Counted from the first letter of the stretch, positions 17,339-32,308 are shown. The stretch is DNA of 64,000 nt from Propionivibrio dicarboxylicus (GCF_900099695.1 NZ_FNCY01000004.1:62001-126000), one strand, 5' to 3'. The notes: generated from the sequence alone by a model not told the origin. Made by a program: numbers and translations.

Positions 17339-17356
17339 CAGATTGCATGCAATCTG
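17339..17356. promoter_or_regulatory. 18-bp perfect palindrome, candidate GntR operator
   Basis: CAGATTGCATGCAATCTG at 17339-17356 is a perfect inverted repeat in the 179-bp divergent gap between the SAF-domain dehydrogenase and the GntR regulator. Its core ATTGCATGCAAT resembles operators of FCD-type GntR proteins, which often read as ATTGNATNCAAT. It is therefore the best candidate for control of both divergent transcripts. A partial second site (CATGCAATAATCAGATTT near 17409) lies closer to the GntR gene. Confidence 0.65.
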
Positions 17357-17460
17357 TGTTGTTTCTTGCCTTTTTACACGCCACGACAAAGCAATGTCAA
17401 CACATTCCATGCAATAATCAGATTTACATCCCTGACACTTCGTCGCCGCCCGGACATTTC

Positions 17461-18201
17461 ATGACCCACACCGAACACGGCAATCGCAGCCAGGTCGCCG
17501 CCCAACGGCTGCGGCAGATGATCGTCGCCGGCGAACTGGCGCCGGGCCAGCGCATTTCCGAACGCGAGATCGGCACGCAACTCGTCGGCCATCTCGACGG
17601 CCTGTCGCGCACGCCCTTGCGCGAGGCGCTCAAGATCCTCGCGGCCGAGGGCTTGGTGACGATCGCACCGAATCGCGGCGCCACGGTCACGGCGTTGTCG
17701 ATCGACGAGGTCGAGGAAGCCCTCGACCTCCTGGTCGGGCTGGAGGGCCTGGCGGCCGAAGCCACCTGTGCGCGCATCGGCGACGCCGAAATCGCCGCGA
17801 TCGAGGCGCTGCACGAGGCCATGCACGCTGCCTACCGTGCCGAGCAGCTGATGGACTATTTCGAAATCAACCAGGCCATCCACCAGCACATCGTCGATGC
17901 CGCCGGAAACCGCGTGCTGTCGCGCATCTACGCCGCCGAATGCGCGCGCATCCGGCGCTACCGTTACGCCGGCAACCACCGCCACGAACGCTGGGAGCGC
18001 GCCATCGCCGAACACGACCAGATCCTCGCCGTACTCAAGGAACGCAACGGCACGCTGCTGCGCGAACTGTTGCGCGCCCACCACCAAAACGGCTGGCAGG
18101 TCTCGCGCCGGGTCGTCGCAGCGACGCCTGCAAGCGACCCCGCCACAAGCAAAAGCAGCAGCCGGCGCCGCGCAGCGACCAAAACGAACGCCCCCGAATA
18201 A
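17461..18201 (+). CDS. GntR-family transcriptional regulator, FCD (FadR) subfamily
   Basis: The 246-residue product has an N-terminal winged helix (residues 10-80, with G-Q-R-I-S-E-R-E-I and S-R-T-P-L-R-E-A-L-K) and an alpha-helical FCD ligand domain whose metal-site residues are visible (F-E-I-N-Q-A-I-H, E-H-D-Q-I, R-A-H-H). FCD regulators bind carboxylic acids. The C-terminal 30 residues are a Ser/Arg/Lys-rich extension absent from most relatives. The start at 17461 fits the family; upstream in-frame codons run into the promoter region. It is followed by the hydroxyacid dehydrogenase 45 bp downstream and probably represses the whole cluster through the palindrome at 17339. Confidence 0.9.
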   Translation: MTHTEHGNRSQVAAQRLRQMIVAGELAPGQRISEREIGTQLVGHLDGLSRTPLREALKILAAEGLVTIAPNRGATVTALSIDEVEEALDLLVGLEGLAAEATCARIGDAEIAAIEALHEAMHAAYRAEQLMDYFEINQAIHQHIVDAAGNRVLSRIYAAECARIRRYRYAGNHRHERWERAIAEHDQILAVLKERNGTLLRELLRAHHQNGWQVSRRVVAATPASDPATSKSSSRRRAATKTNAPE

Positions 18202-18246
18202 ACCGTGTCAACGCCCGTCCATCCCCTTCTTTCCACGAGACCGATC

Positions 18247-19212
18247 ATGACCGCCACCGCCGCCGTAAAACCCGCCATCCTCCAAATCGGCAGCCTGCTG
18301 CCAGTCCTCGAAAACTGGCTCGACGAACGCTACAGCGTCAGCCGCCTCGACGACGCCCCCGACGCCAAGGCCTTCCTCGCCGAACAGGGCGGCCGCTTCG
18401 TCGGCGTCGCTACGTCGGCGCTCTATGGCGTTTCGGCCGAACAGATCGCGGCGATGCCGGCGCTCAAGGTCATTTCCTGCTTTGGCGTCGGCGTCGACAA
18501 GATCGACCTGCCGGCCGCGCGCGCCCGTGGCATCGCCGTCGGCAACACGCCCGACATCCTCAACGACTGCGTCGCCGATACCGCCTTCGCGCTGCTGCTC
18601 GACATCGCCCGGGCGACGCCCGAAGCCGACCGTTACGTTCGCACCGGTCTCTGGGCCGAGCGCGGGCAGAACAGTTTCCACCTCGGCCGCCGGGTCAGCG
18701 GCGGCCGCCTCGGCATCGTCGGTCTCGGCCGTATCGGCAAGACGATCGCGCGCCGGGCGCTCGGCTTCGACATGGACATCCGCTACCACACCCGCCGGCC
18801 GGTCGCCGACGCGACCTGGCCGCACGAACCCTCGCTCGTCGAACTGGCGCGCTGGGCCGATTTCCTCGTCGTCATCACCGCCGGCGGCCCCGGCACGCTT
18901 CACCTGATCAACGCCGAGGTGCTCGACGCGCTCGGCCCGCGCAGCTTCCTGATCAACGTCTCGCGCGGCTCGGTCGTCGACGAACCGGCGCTGGTACGCG
19001 CCTTGGTCGAACGTCGCATTGCCGGCGCCGGCCTCGACGTCTTCGCCAACGAACCCTTCGTCCCGGCCGAACTGCTCGCCCTCGACAACGTCGTGCTGCT
19101 GCCGCACATCGCCAGCGCCACCGAGGAAACGCGGCGGGCGATGGCGCAGCGCGTCATCGACAATCTCGACCGCTTCTTCGCCGACGGCACGCTCATTACA
19201 CGGGTCGACTGA
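18247..19212 (+). CDS. D-isomer-specific 2-hydroxyacid dehydrogenase (hydroxypyruvate/glyoxylate reductase-like)
   Basis: The 321-residue enzyme has the NAD(P) motif G-L-G-R-I-G near residues 160-165 and the catalytic triad Arg (N-V-S-R-G-S), Glu (D-V-F-A-N-E-P) and His (L-L-P-H-I-A-S). Arg-rich positions after the second strand (Y-H-T-R-R-P) favour NADPH, as in GhrB-type hydroxypyruvate or 2-ketogluconate reductases. The start at 18247 (M-T-A-T-A-A) is preferred, although 18205 is also open. It lies between the GntR regulator and an AEC transporter and likely reduces a 2-keto acid produced in this pathway. Confidence 0.88.
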   Translation: MTATAAVKPAILQIGSLLPVLENWLDERYSVSRLDDAPDAKAFLAEQGGRFVGVATSALYGVSAEQIAAMPALKVISCFGVGVDKIDLPAARARGIAVGNTPDILNDCVADTAFALLLDIARATPEADRYVRTGLWAERGQNSFHLGRRVSGGRLGIVGLGRIGKTIARRALGFDMDIRYHTRRPVADATWPHEPSLVELARWADFLVVITAGGPGTLHLINAEVLDALGPRSFLINVSRGSVVDEPALVRALVERRIAGAGLDVFANEPFVPAELLALDNVVLLPHIASATEETRRAMAQRVIDNLDRFFADGTLITRVD

Positions 19213-19249
19213 TGCCGCCAAGCCTGCTTGCCTCGCCGAAGGCGCGCCC

Positions 19250-20122
19250 ATGCTGATGCGGATCGTCGGCATCGTTTTCCCGATCCTGGCGATCGTGCTC
19301 GTCGCCTATTTCTACGGCCGGCGCCACCCCGTTGACATGGGCGTCGCCAACCGGCTGAACATGGAATTCTTCCTGCCGGCGCTGATCTTCATGGCGCTGG
19401 CCGGAAAATCCTTCAACCTCGTCGATAACCTGCCCTGTGCGATCGGCAGCGCCATCATGGTCATCGGTTCGGGATTGCTGGCCTGGCCGCTGGCGCGGCT
19501 GTTCGGCTACGATCCGCGCACGCTCGTATTTCCGTCGATGGTGCACAACGTCGGCAACATGGGCCTGCCGCTGCTCCTGCTGACCTTCGGCGACCAGGCG
19601 CTCGGTCCCGCCGTGGTCATCCTGCTCGTCGTCAATTTCATCCAGTTCTCGCTCGGCATCTGGGTCCTCAGCGGCCGTTTCAGTATCGCCATGCTCTGGC
19701 GCGAGCCGCTGCTGGCCGCCGCCCTGCTCGGCGTCGGCGTCAGCCTCTCCGGCATCACGATCTGGCCGCCGCTGATGGTCGCCGTCAAGCTGCTCGGCGA
19801 CATCTCGATCGGGCTGATGATCTTCTCGCTCGGCATCCGCCTGTCGACGGCGCGTCTCAATGCCTGGGGCATCGGCATCGCCGGCGCCGTCATCACGCCG
19901 CTGGCCGGCATGACCGTCGCCTGGCTGGTCGGCGAATTCGGCGGCCTCAGCCCGCTCGACCGCGACATCCTCTTCGTCGCCGGCGCGCTGCCGCCGGCCG
20001 TTTCCTGCTTCATCCTGGCCGAACGTTACCGGCAGGAGCCCGACAAGGTCGCCTCGATCGTGCTGATCGGCAATGCCTCGGCGATCTTTTTCATCCCGCT
20101 GGCCTTGGCGCTGCGGCTCTAG
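19250..20122 (+). CDS. AEC-family (auxin efflux carrier-like) transporter
   Basis: The 290-residue inner-membrane protein has eight to ten hydrophobic helices. Family traits are N-R-L-N-M-E-F-F-L-P-A-L-I-F in the first half and the conserved H-N-V-G-N-M-G-L-P-L-L-L, with a related N-A-S-A-I-F-F-I-P near the end. Bacterial AEC members move small acids such as malate or malonate. The start at 19250 overlaps no upstream gene and lies 37 bp after the dehydrogenase, so both are probably one transcript. Likely substrate: the hydroxyacid processed by this cluster (inference). It converges with the GGDEF-EAL gene, with 11 bp between stops. Confidence 0.87.
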   Translation: MLMRIVGIVFPILAIVLVAYFYGRRHPVDMGVANRLNMEFFLPALIFMALAGKSFNLVDNLPCAIGSAIMVIGSGLLAWPLARLFGYDPRTLVFPSMVHNVGNMGLPLLLLTFGDQALGPAVVILLVVNFIQFSLGIWVLSGRFSIAMLWREPLLAAALLGVGVSLSGITIWPPLMVAVKLLGDISIGLMIFSLGIRLSTARLNAWGIGIAGAVITPLAGMTVAWLVGEFGGLSPLDRDILFVAGALPPAVSCFILAERYRQEPDKVASIVLIGNASAIFFIPLALALRL

Positions 20123-20133
20123 GTGAGTTCCCC

Positions 20134-23100
20134 CTAGGTTCGCTGGAACTTGCGCACGAAGGTTTCGAACGCCTCGACCGGCAAGGGCCGGCTGAAGAAA
20201 TAGCCCTGGCAGGCGTGACAGCCGACGCTGACCAGATAGTCGCGCTGTTCCTCGGTTTCGACCCCCTCGGCGATGACACCGAGGCCGAGGCTTTGAGCGA
20301 GCGCGATGATCGTCTTGACGATGGCCGAATCGTTCGAATCGATGAAGACGTCGCGCACGAAGGACTGGTCGATCTTGAGGTGGTCGAGCGGTAACCGCTT
20401 CAGGTACGAGAGCGAGGAATAGCCGGTGCCGAAATCGTCGAGCGCGAAGCCGACGCCCTTGGCCTTCAGCGCATACATGCGCTCGATCAGCGCATCGACA
20501 TTGGAGGCCAGCATGCTTTCCGTGAGTTCGAGCTTGAGCCGTTCGGGATTGGCGCGCGTCCGCCTCAGGGTCGCCAGCACCTGGTCGACGAAATCGTCCT
20601 GCCGGAACTGCTGGAAGCTGACATTGACCGAGATCGTCAGCGACGACAGCAGCGGGTCGTCGTCCCACGCCGCCAACTGGGCGCAGGCGGTTTCAAGCAC
20701 CCAGTTGCCGAGCGGGATGATGAGCCCGGTCTCTTCGGCCAAGGGGATGAACTCTCCCGGTGAGACAAGCCCTTTGTCCGGATGCTGCCAGCGCACCAGC
20801 ACTTCGGCGCCGCTCAGCCGACCGCCCGAGACTTGCGCCTGGTAATGCAAAAGGAATTGCCGCTCGCGCAGGGCGTCGCGCAGATCCTCGGCGAGCGCCG
20901 CGTGTTTGAGCACCAGCGACTCCATGGCCGGATCGAAAAAGCACAGGCCATTGCCGCCTTCGTCCTTGGCCCGGTACATGGCGATGTCGGCCTGCTTGAG
21001 CAGCGTATCGATATCGACCTGCTGGCCGAGGAACAGGTTGGCGCCGATGCTCGGCGCGCTCTGGCAGGCGGTATCCTTGAGGTAGAAGGTCTGGGCGAAG
21101 GCGGCGACGATTTTCTCGCCGATGCGCTCGACCTGCGTCGCCGCGTCGGCCTCGATCGCGCTCAAGCCGGACAGGATGATGACAAATTCATCGCCACCGA
21201 AGCGCGCCACCGTATCCTCGGCGCGCACGCTGCGCAGCAGGCGCTGCGCCACCTGTTGCAACAAGCGGTCGCCCATGTCGTGGCCGAGCGTGTCGTTGAG
21301 CGTCTTGAAATTGTCGAGATCGATGAGCAGCAACGCGCCGTACTGACCGTTGCGGCTGCTGCCGATCAAGGCCTGCTTGAGCCGGTCGAGCAGCAGGGTA
21401 CGATTGGGCAGGCGCGTCAGCGGATCGTAGAACGCGAGTTCGTTGATCCGCGCCTCGGCCTGCTTGCGCTCGGTGATGTCGCGCCCGACGCTGTAGATAC
21501 AGGTCATGCCGTTGAGTTCGACGACCGAGGACGACAACTGCCACCAGACGAGTTCGCCGTTCTTTTTGCGCAGACGCGTCTCAAGCCCATGGCATTTTCC
21601 CTCATGCCGCAGGGCGTCGTGAAAACGCTGGCGGTCGAGAAGATCGCCCCAGAGGTCGAGGTCGAGCGGCGCGCGGCCGATGATTTCCTCGGCACGATAG
21701 CCCGACGCGTCGAGGAAGAGCGGATTGACCTCGAGAAAGACGCCGTCGGACAGACGGTTGATGAAAATGTAATCCTGGCTGGCCTGGTACAGCGCGCGGA
21801 AATGCTTTTCGCTTTCGGCGAGCGCGACTTCGGTTTCCTTGCGTTCGCTGATGTCGCGCGTCACCGAGTAGATGCACTGAACGCCGCCGAGTTCGACGAT
21901 CGACGACGAGGCCAGCGCCCAGACGTGATGGCCGTCCTTGGCCCGGAAGCAGGCTTCGAGGTTGCGGCAGCGCCCTTCCCGCTGGAGCATCTCGATGAAG
22001 CGGGCGCGGTCGTTCGGATTGGCCCAGATGCCAAGCTCGGTCGGCGTATGGCCGATGAGTTCCCCGGCGGCATAGCCGAGCGCGTCGAGATAGGGCTGGT
22101 TGACGTCGAGGAAGACGCCGTCGGACAAGCGATTGATCGTGATGAAATCCTGGCTCGCCTCGTAGATGACACGGTAATGGGTCTCGCGCTCGCGCAACGC
22201 GGCCTCGGTCTGCCGGCGTTCGGTGATATCCTGCACCGAGACGCGCCGCCCGAGCGACGTGCCGTCGCTATCGATCACCGGACGCGAACGTTGCGTCACC
22301 CAGCGGATGCCGCCGTCGCGACGGACAAGGCGAAAGTCGAGCCAGCGCAGCGGCGCGGTCGCCGCGGCGTCACCGCCGTCCTCGAAACACGCTTCCCACG
22401 CGCTCCGGTCGTCCTCATGCACGAGCGCTGCGACGATCTTCGGCGACTGCATCACTTCGTCGGCGCGGTAGCCGGTCAGGTCGAACACCGAGGGCGAAAC
22501 ATAGCGGAAGCGACCGTCGGGACCGACCCAATATTCCCAGTCGCTGGTCCAGTCGGACATCGTATGAAACAGCGATTCGCTGTCGCGCAAACGCTCCTCG
22601 GCACGCTGCAACCGCCGCAAGCCCACCCACAGCCCGAGCAGCCCAAGCAGGCCGACGAGGCAATGCCCGAACAGCAGCTTGGTCCGCTGCTGCTCGAAGA
22701 CGCCGGTATACGGCGCGAGCGGCACCGTCACGCTGATGCCGCCCCGGATCTGGCCAAGCTCGTAGCCCTGCGCGCGATGGCATTTCAGACAACCTTCCTC
22801 GGTCTTCAGCGGACGCATCAGGCGCACGTATTTCTGGCGATCGACGACGACGCGTTCGCTCGCCTCGGTGGCACCGTGCTCGAACGACAACAGCGCCTGT
22901 CGCTCCCATTCGTCGGGCGCATTTTCCGGCCGCAGCGGCTTCAGGCTGGTGATGTGGCCGCGCACGCCAAACTGGCGGCCGGCCAGTTCGTAGATCTGGC
23001 GGGTCATGTAGGCGGGATTGAGGAGCGTCAGCGCCTTGCCTTCCCGCGTCACGACGTCGCGTTCGGGCAGTTCCGCGAGATAGGGATTCGGCGGCGTTTC

Positions 23101-23310
23101 CAGCGTCGGCGGCACATAGACGCCGCCATGCCCGGTCGCCCAGCGGCGTACCAGGATGTCCTTCTCGAAATGCGAACGCGCGGCAGCGTTGCCGACCTCG
23201 ATTTCCGAGGCATCGAGCTGGACCAGGTTGGCCCACAGCGAGCCGCAGACGAGCAACACCCAGGCTCCGGAGAGAATCCAGACGGACCTCGACCTCACCA
23301 CGCCTCCCAT
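20134..23310 (-). CDS. Membrane diguanylate cyclase/phosphodiesterase with c-type heme DUF3365 sensor and three PAS domains
   Basis: This 1058-residue protein has TM1 at residues 9-28 and a periplasmic DUF3365 (Tll0287-like) domain with a c-heme motif Cys174-x-x-Cys177-His178. TM2 lies near 215-233, followed by three PAS domains (about 245-625). The GGDEF domain is intact (R-F-G-G-D-E-F) with an RxxD inhibitory site five residues before it (R-A-E-D). The EAL domain has the first motif as E-V-L-V-R and the remaining metal residues present (D-D-F-G-T-G-Y, E-G-V-E-T). Both synthesis and hydrolysis of c-di-GMP look possible. DUF3365 heme domains are thought to sense redox or diatomic gases. The gene stands alone, divergent from an amidohydrolase. 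Confidence 0.92.
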   Translation of the reverse strand: MGGVVRSRSVWILSGAWVLLVCGSLWANLVQLDASEIEVGNAAARSHFEKDILVRRWATGHGGVYVPPTLETPPNPYLAELPERDVVTREGKALTLLNPAYMTRQIYELAGRQFGVRGHITSLKPLRPENAPDEWERQALLSFEHGATEASERVVVDRQKYVRLMRPLKTEEGCLKCHRAQGYELGQIRGGISVTVPLAPYTGVFEQQRTKLLFGHCLVGLLGLLGLWVGLRRLQRAEERLRDSESLFHTMSDWTSDWEYWVGPDGRFRYVSPSVFDLTGYRADEVMQSPKIVAALVHEDDRSAWEACFEDGGDAAATAPLRWLDFRLVRRDGGIRWVTQRSRPVIDSDGTSLGRRVSVQDITERRQTEAALRERETHYRVIYEASQDFITINRLSDGVFLDVNQPYLDALGYAAGELIGHTPTELGIWANPNDRARFIEMLQREGRCRNLEACFRAKDGHHVWALASSSIVELGGVQCIYSVTRDISERKETEVALAESEKHFRALYQASQDYIFINRLSDGVFLEVNPLFLDASGYRAEEIIGRAPLDLDLWGDLLDRQRFHDALRHEGKCHGLETRLRKKNGELVWWQLSSSVVELNGMTCIYSVGRDITERKQAEARINELAFYDPLTRLPNRTLLLDRLKQALIGSSRNGQYGALLLIDLDNFKTLNDTLGHDMGDRLLQQVAQRLLRSVRAEDTVARFGGDEFVIILSGLSAIEADAATQVERIGEKIVAAFAQTFYLKDTACQSAPSIGANLFLGQQVDIDTLLKQADIAMYRAKDEGGNGLCFFDPAMESLVLKHAALAEDLRDALRERQFLLHYQAQVSGGRLSGAEVLVRWQHPDKGLVSPGEFIPLAEETGLIIPLGNWVLETACAQLAAWDDDPLLSSLTISVNVSFQQFRQDDFVDQVLATLRRTRANPERLKLELTESMLASNVDALIERMYALKAKGVGFALDDFGTGYSSLSYLKRLPLDHLKIDQSFVRDVFIDSNDSAIVKTIIALAQSLGLGVIAEGVETEEQRDYLVSVGCHACQGYFFSRPLPVEAFETFVRKFQRT

Positions 23311-23455
23311 TTATGTTCAGTGAATGATTCTTCCAGTCGAATGTACTCCGTCTTGGCGCCCGAAGGCAAACACCGCGACGGCGGCCGATGACGAAAGCAA
23401 TTCCGGAGTAGACTGGATGCATCACCACGCCCTGCCCCGACACTCACGGTCCGCC

Positions 23456-24286
23456 ATGACGATCTTCGACGAAGCCAAAATCGACTGCCATTGCCACGTC
23501 TTCGACCCCGAGCGCTTCCCCTATGGCGAGGGAAATTTCTATCACCCGGCCGGACAGGAGCGCGGCACGCCGGCGCAATTCGCGGCGCTGCGCGAAGCCT
23601 ACGGCGTCAGCGGCGCCCTGCTCGTCGGACCGAACTCGGGCTACGATCTCGACAATCGCTGCCTGCTCGACACGCTTGCCCAGGGCGGTGGCCGGCTCAA
23701 GGGCGTGGCGGTCGTGCGCAACGACGCCTCGCACGAGGAACTCGCCGGACTCAAGGACAAGGGCATCGTCGGCGCCGCCCTCAATCCGGCGCTGTTCGGC
23801 GTCGACAAGTATGCCGACGCCGCCGGCCTGCTGCGGCGCCTTGGCGAACTCGACATGATCGCGCAGATCCAGGTTCGCGACGACCAGTTGCCGGCGCTGC
23901 TGCCGCTGCTCGACGCCTGCGAGACGCGCCTGCTCTTCGATCACTGCGGCCGTCCGGACATCGCCGCTGGCATCGACCAGCCGGCCTTCGAGGCGCTTCT
24001 TGACCTCGGTAGACGCGGCCGCGCCTGGGTCAAGCTCTCGGGCTACGTGAAGTTCGCCCGCACGCCGTTTCCGTACCCGGACACGCTGCCCTATGTCGAG
24101 GCGCTCCTCGACGCCTTCACGCCGGACGCCTGCCTCTGGGGATCGGACTGGCCCTTCCTGCGGGCGCCGGAACGGGTCGATTACGGCACGCTGCTGGCGC
24201 TTGTCGAGCGCCTGCTGCCCGACGCCGCCGACCGGCGCAAGGTGCTTCTGGAGACACCGCGCCGCCTGTTCGGTTTCGCCGGCTGA
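23456..24286 (+). CDS. Amidohydrolase-2 family metal-dependent hydrolase (LigI-like)
   Basis: The 276-residue TIM-barrel protein starts at 23456. The H-x-H motif of strand 1 is C-H-C-H-V-F near residues 10-15, a strand-6 region reads F-D-H-C-G-R-P-D, and the catalytic Asp is in W-G-S-D-W-P-F. The pattern matches Amidohydro_2 (PF04909) proteins such as 2-pyrone-4,6-dicarboxylate lactonase and other lactonases. A lactonase role would suit the hydroxyacid cluster at 15884-20122, but a long signalling gene separates them, so linkage is speculative. Upstream in-frame codons from 23324 lack a ribosome binding site. Confidence 0.82.
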   Translation: MTIFDEAKIDCHCHVFDPERFPYGEGNFYHPAGQERGTPAQFAALREAYGVSGALLVGPNSGYDLDNRCLLDTLAQGGGRLKGVAVVRNDASHEELAGLKDKGIVGAALNPALFGVDKYADAAGLLRRLGELDMIAQIQVRDDQLPALLPLLDACETRLLFDHCGRPDIAAGIDQPAFEALLDLGRRGRAWVKLSGYVKFARTPFPYPDTLPYVEALLDAFTPDACLWGSDWPFLRAPERVDYGTLLALVERLLPDAADRRKVLLETPRRLFGFAG

Positions 24287-24379
24287 CATTGGCATCGTCC
24301 CGTTGCTGCCGGCACCATGCCAGTAGGCTAAAATCGGAGTATCGGGAGAATCGATGCGAAAGTCATCGGAGGGAATCGC

Positions 24380-25615
24380 ATGAAACGCATTGCGCCAATC
24401 ACAGACAGTGAATCGTCATCGAAGCACGCCGCGTCGGCAACGGCCGTCGCGCGCGCGCTGTGCGTCGCCGGTCTGCTTGCCGGCCTGCAGGGCTGCGCCG
24501 ACCTCACCGACATCGTCACCGCCAAATGCGTCGCCGGCGACTGCGTCAACGGCAAGGGTTCGGTCATTGGCTTCGGCGGCTGGGGCTATGCCGGTGAATT
24601 CCGCAACGGCGAGGCGCAGGGCCAGGGCGCTTTCACCTGGATGGACGGCACCCGCTTCGAAGGCCACTTCGAGGGCGGCCGCCGCGTCGGTCCCGGCACG
24701 CTGACGCGTACCAACGGCGAGGTCGTGCACGGCATCTGGAACGACGTCAAGGGCGTCGGCTACCAGAAATTCGAGGAATTCACCGCGGTTCCGCGCCGCC
24801 TCGACGCCGCCGAGATGGCGGCGGCCACGGCCGCAGCGGCGGCGCCGACGCCGGCGGTCGACGCCATGACGCTCCCGCCGGCAACGCTCGTCTCGACCTC
24901 CCTCGCGGCGACGGGCGACAAATCCGCCCTGCCGACCGCGTCGGCCCGGCGCGTCGCGCTGGTCATCGGCAACGCCACCTATCGCGAAGCGCCGCTGAAG
25001 AACCCCGCCAACGATGCGCGCGACATCGCCACGGCACTCACGCGCCTGGGCTTCGAGGTCATCCTGCGCACCGACGCGACGCTGCCGCAGATGGAGCAGG
25101 CGATCGATGCCTTCTATGACCGTCTCAAGAAAGGCGGCACCGGGCTGTTCTACTTCGCCGGTCACGGCCTGCAGGTTGGCGGCGTCAATTACCTCGTGCC
25201 GGTCGGCGCCCGCCTGCAGAGCGAGTCGGACGCGCGTTACCAGACCGTCGACGCCGGCCGTGTGCTCGGCAAGATGGAAGATGCCGCCAATGGCCTGAAC
25301 ATCGTCATCCTCGACGCCTGCCGCAACAATCCCTTCGCGCGCAGTTTCCGCTCGGCCGCCCAGGGTCTGGCGAAGATGGATGCGCCGACCGGCTCGCTGA
25401 TCGCCTACGCCACCGCGCCGGGTTCGGTCGCCGCCGACGGCGAGGGCCGCAACGGCGTCTATACGCGCAACCTGCTCCAGCATCTGGGCACGCGCGGACT
25501 CTCGGTCGAGGAAATGTTCAAGCGCGTGCGCCTGGGTGTCGTTGCCGACACCCAGAAGACGCAGGTTCCGTGGGAAGCCTCGTCGCTGACCGGCGATTTC
25601 CGCTTCGCCGAGTGA
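24380..25615 (+). CDS. MORN-repeat lipoprotein with C-terminal caspase-like (C14) peptidase domain
   Basis: The 411-residue product begins with a signal peptide ending in a lipobox (L-Q-G-C, Cys near residue 39), so it should be membrane-anchored outside the cytoplasm. MORN-type repeats follow at about 65-115 (Y-A-G-E-F-R-N-G-E-A-Q-G-Q-G, F-E-G-H-F-E-G-G). An Ala/Pro-rich linker leads to a caspase p20 fold from about residue 190 (R-V-A-L-V-I-G-N). The catalytic dyad is visible: His262 (Y-F-A-G-H-G) and Cys314 (L-D-A-C-R-N-N-P). Bacterial orthocaspases usually cleave after Arg or Lys. No cognate regulator or effector is adjacent. It converges with the giant kinase gene. Confidence 0.88.
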   Translation: MKRIAPITDSESSSKHAASATAVARALCVAGLLAGLQGCADLTDIVTAKCVAGDCVNGKGSVIGFGGWGYAGEFRNGEAQGQGAFTWMDGTRFEGHFEGGRRVGPGTLTRTNGEVVHGIWNDVKGVGYQKFEEFTAVPRRLDAAEMAAATAAAAAPTPAVDAMTLPPATLVSTSLAATGDKSALPTASARRVALVIGNATYREAPLKNPANDARDIATALTRLGFEVILRTDATLPQMEQAIDAFYDRLKKGGTGLFYFAGHGLQVGGVNYLVPVGARLQSESDARYQTVDAGRVLGKMEDAANGLNIVILDACRNNPFARSFRSAAQGLAKMDAPTGSLIAYATAPGSVAADGEGRNGVYTRNLLQHLGTRGLSVEEMFKRVRLGVVADTQKTQVPWEASSLTGDFRFAE

Positions 25616-25621
25616 TTCCGC

Positions 25622-31561
<5,940 letters not shown>

Positions 31562-31582
31562 GGGCTCACTCGACAATCCGGC

Positions 31583-32308
31583 TCAACGCGGCGACGCCGG
31601 CGACAACGCGCGCGACAGCGCCGGCCACGACGCGGGCATGATGCTGGCGATATAGTCAAAGCCGTCCTTCCCGCCCTTTGGACGGAAGATGACGAGCGTC
31701 GCTTCGCGCGGGAAATAGCCGATCACATCCATCAGGTTGGGCGCCTGCGCGATCAGCATCCGGTTGCCGCCGGGCAACACCGGCAGCGAGAGCAGCAGGC
31801 GCGTGTTGGCGATGATCGGCAGCTTGTCGGCCTCGGTCAGATAGGGCGTATGCAGGAGCTTCGGATCGACCGCAAACACCTGCCCGGGAAAGGCCAGCGC
31901 TGCCGTTTCCCTCGCCTGGCAGAGCGGGCCGACCCGCATGTCCTCGATCGGAATCCGGGCCAGGCGCATCGCCTCGCCCAGTTGCGTGGCGATCCGTCGC
32001 CCTTCCGGCGACACGACGCGCTGGGTGCTGCAGTCATTGACGTCAAAGGCCTGCGACGCGACGTTAGGGCCGCGCTCGGTCGGCGCGTTGACGAGAAACA
32101 GGACGAAGCCGCCCCCACGCAATTCGGCGATGAGCGCCGCGTCGGCCGGCCGTTCGTCGAAACGTGCCGCCGCGACCGGCGGCGTCGATACAGCGTGCGA
32201 TGGCGCCTCCGGCGCCGCGAATGCCGACGCCGGCAGCCACAGCAAGGCCGGGGCGACAAGCCACAGACGCCCGCCAGACTGGCCTGCCACAGGCCGCCGG
32301 CACCTCAT
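31583..32308 (-). CDS. Secreted histidine-phosphatase-superfamily protein lacking the catalytic RHG motif
   Basis: The 241-residue product has a signal peptide (residues 1-31, ending A-S-A-F-A-A). The mature part aligns by eye with periplasmic histidine phosphatases: L-R-G-G-G-F-V-L-F at strand 1, D-C-S-T-Q-R then S-P-E-G-R-R at the middle, and C-Q-A-R-E-T-A-A-L-A-F after strand 2. At the position of the catalytic R-H-A/G the sequence reads V-N-A, so nucleophile His and its Arg are absent. It is probably a non-enzymatic ligand-binding relative. Its ATG at 32308 overlaps the stop codon of the HD-GYP gene (TGATG), which indicates translational coupling, and the giant kinase gene follows 21 bp later. 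It may be the periplasmic input partner of that kinase. Confidence 0.75.
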   Translation of the reverse strand: MRCRRPVAGQSGGRLWLVAPALLWLPASAFAAPEAPSHAVSTPPVAAARFDERPADAALIAELRGGGFVLFLVNAPTERGPNVASQAFDVNDCSTQRVVSPEGRRIATQLGEAMRLARIPIEDMRVGPLCQARETAALAFPGQVFAVDPKLLHTPYLTEADKLPIIANTRLLLSLPVLPGGNRMLIAQAPNLMDVIGYFPREATLVIFRPKGGKDGFDYIASIMPASWPALSRALSPASPR

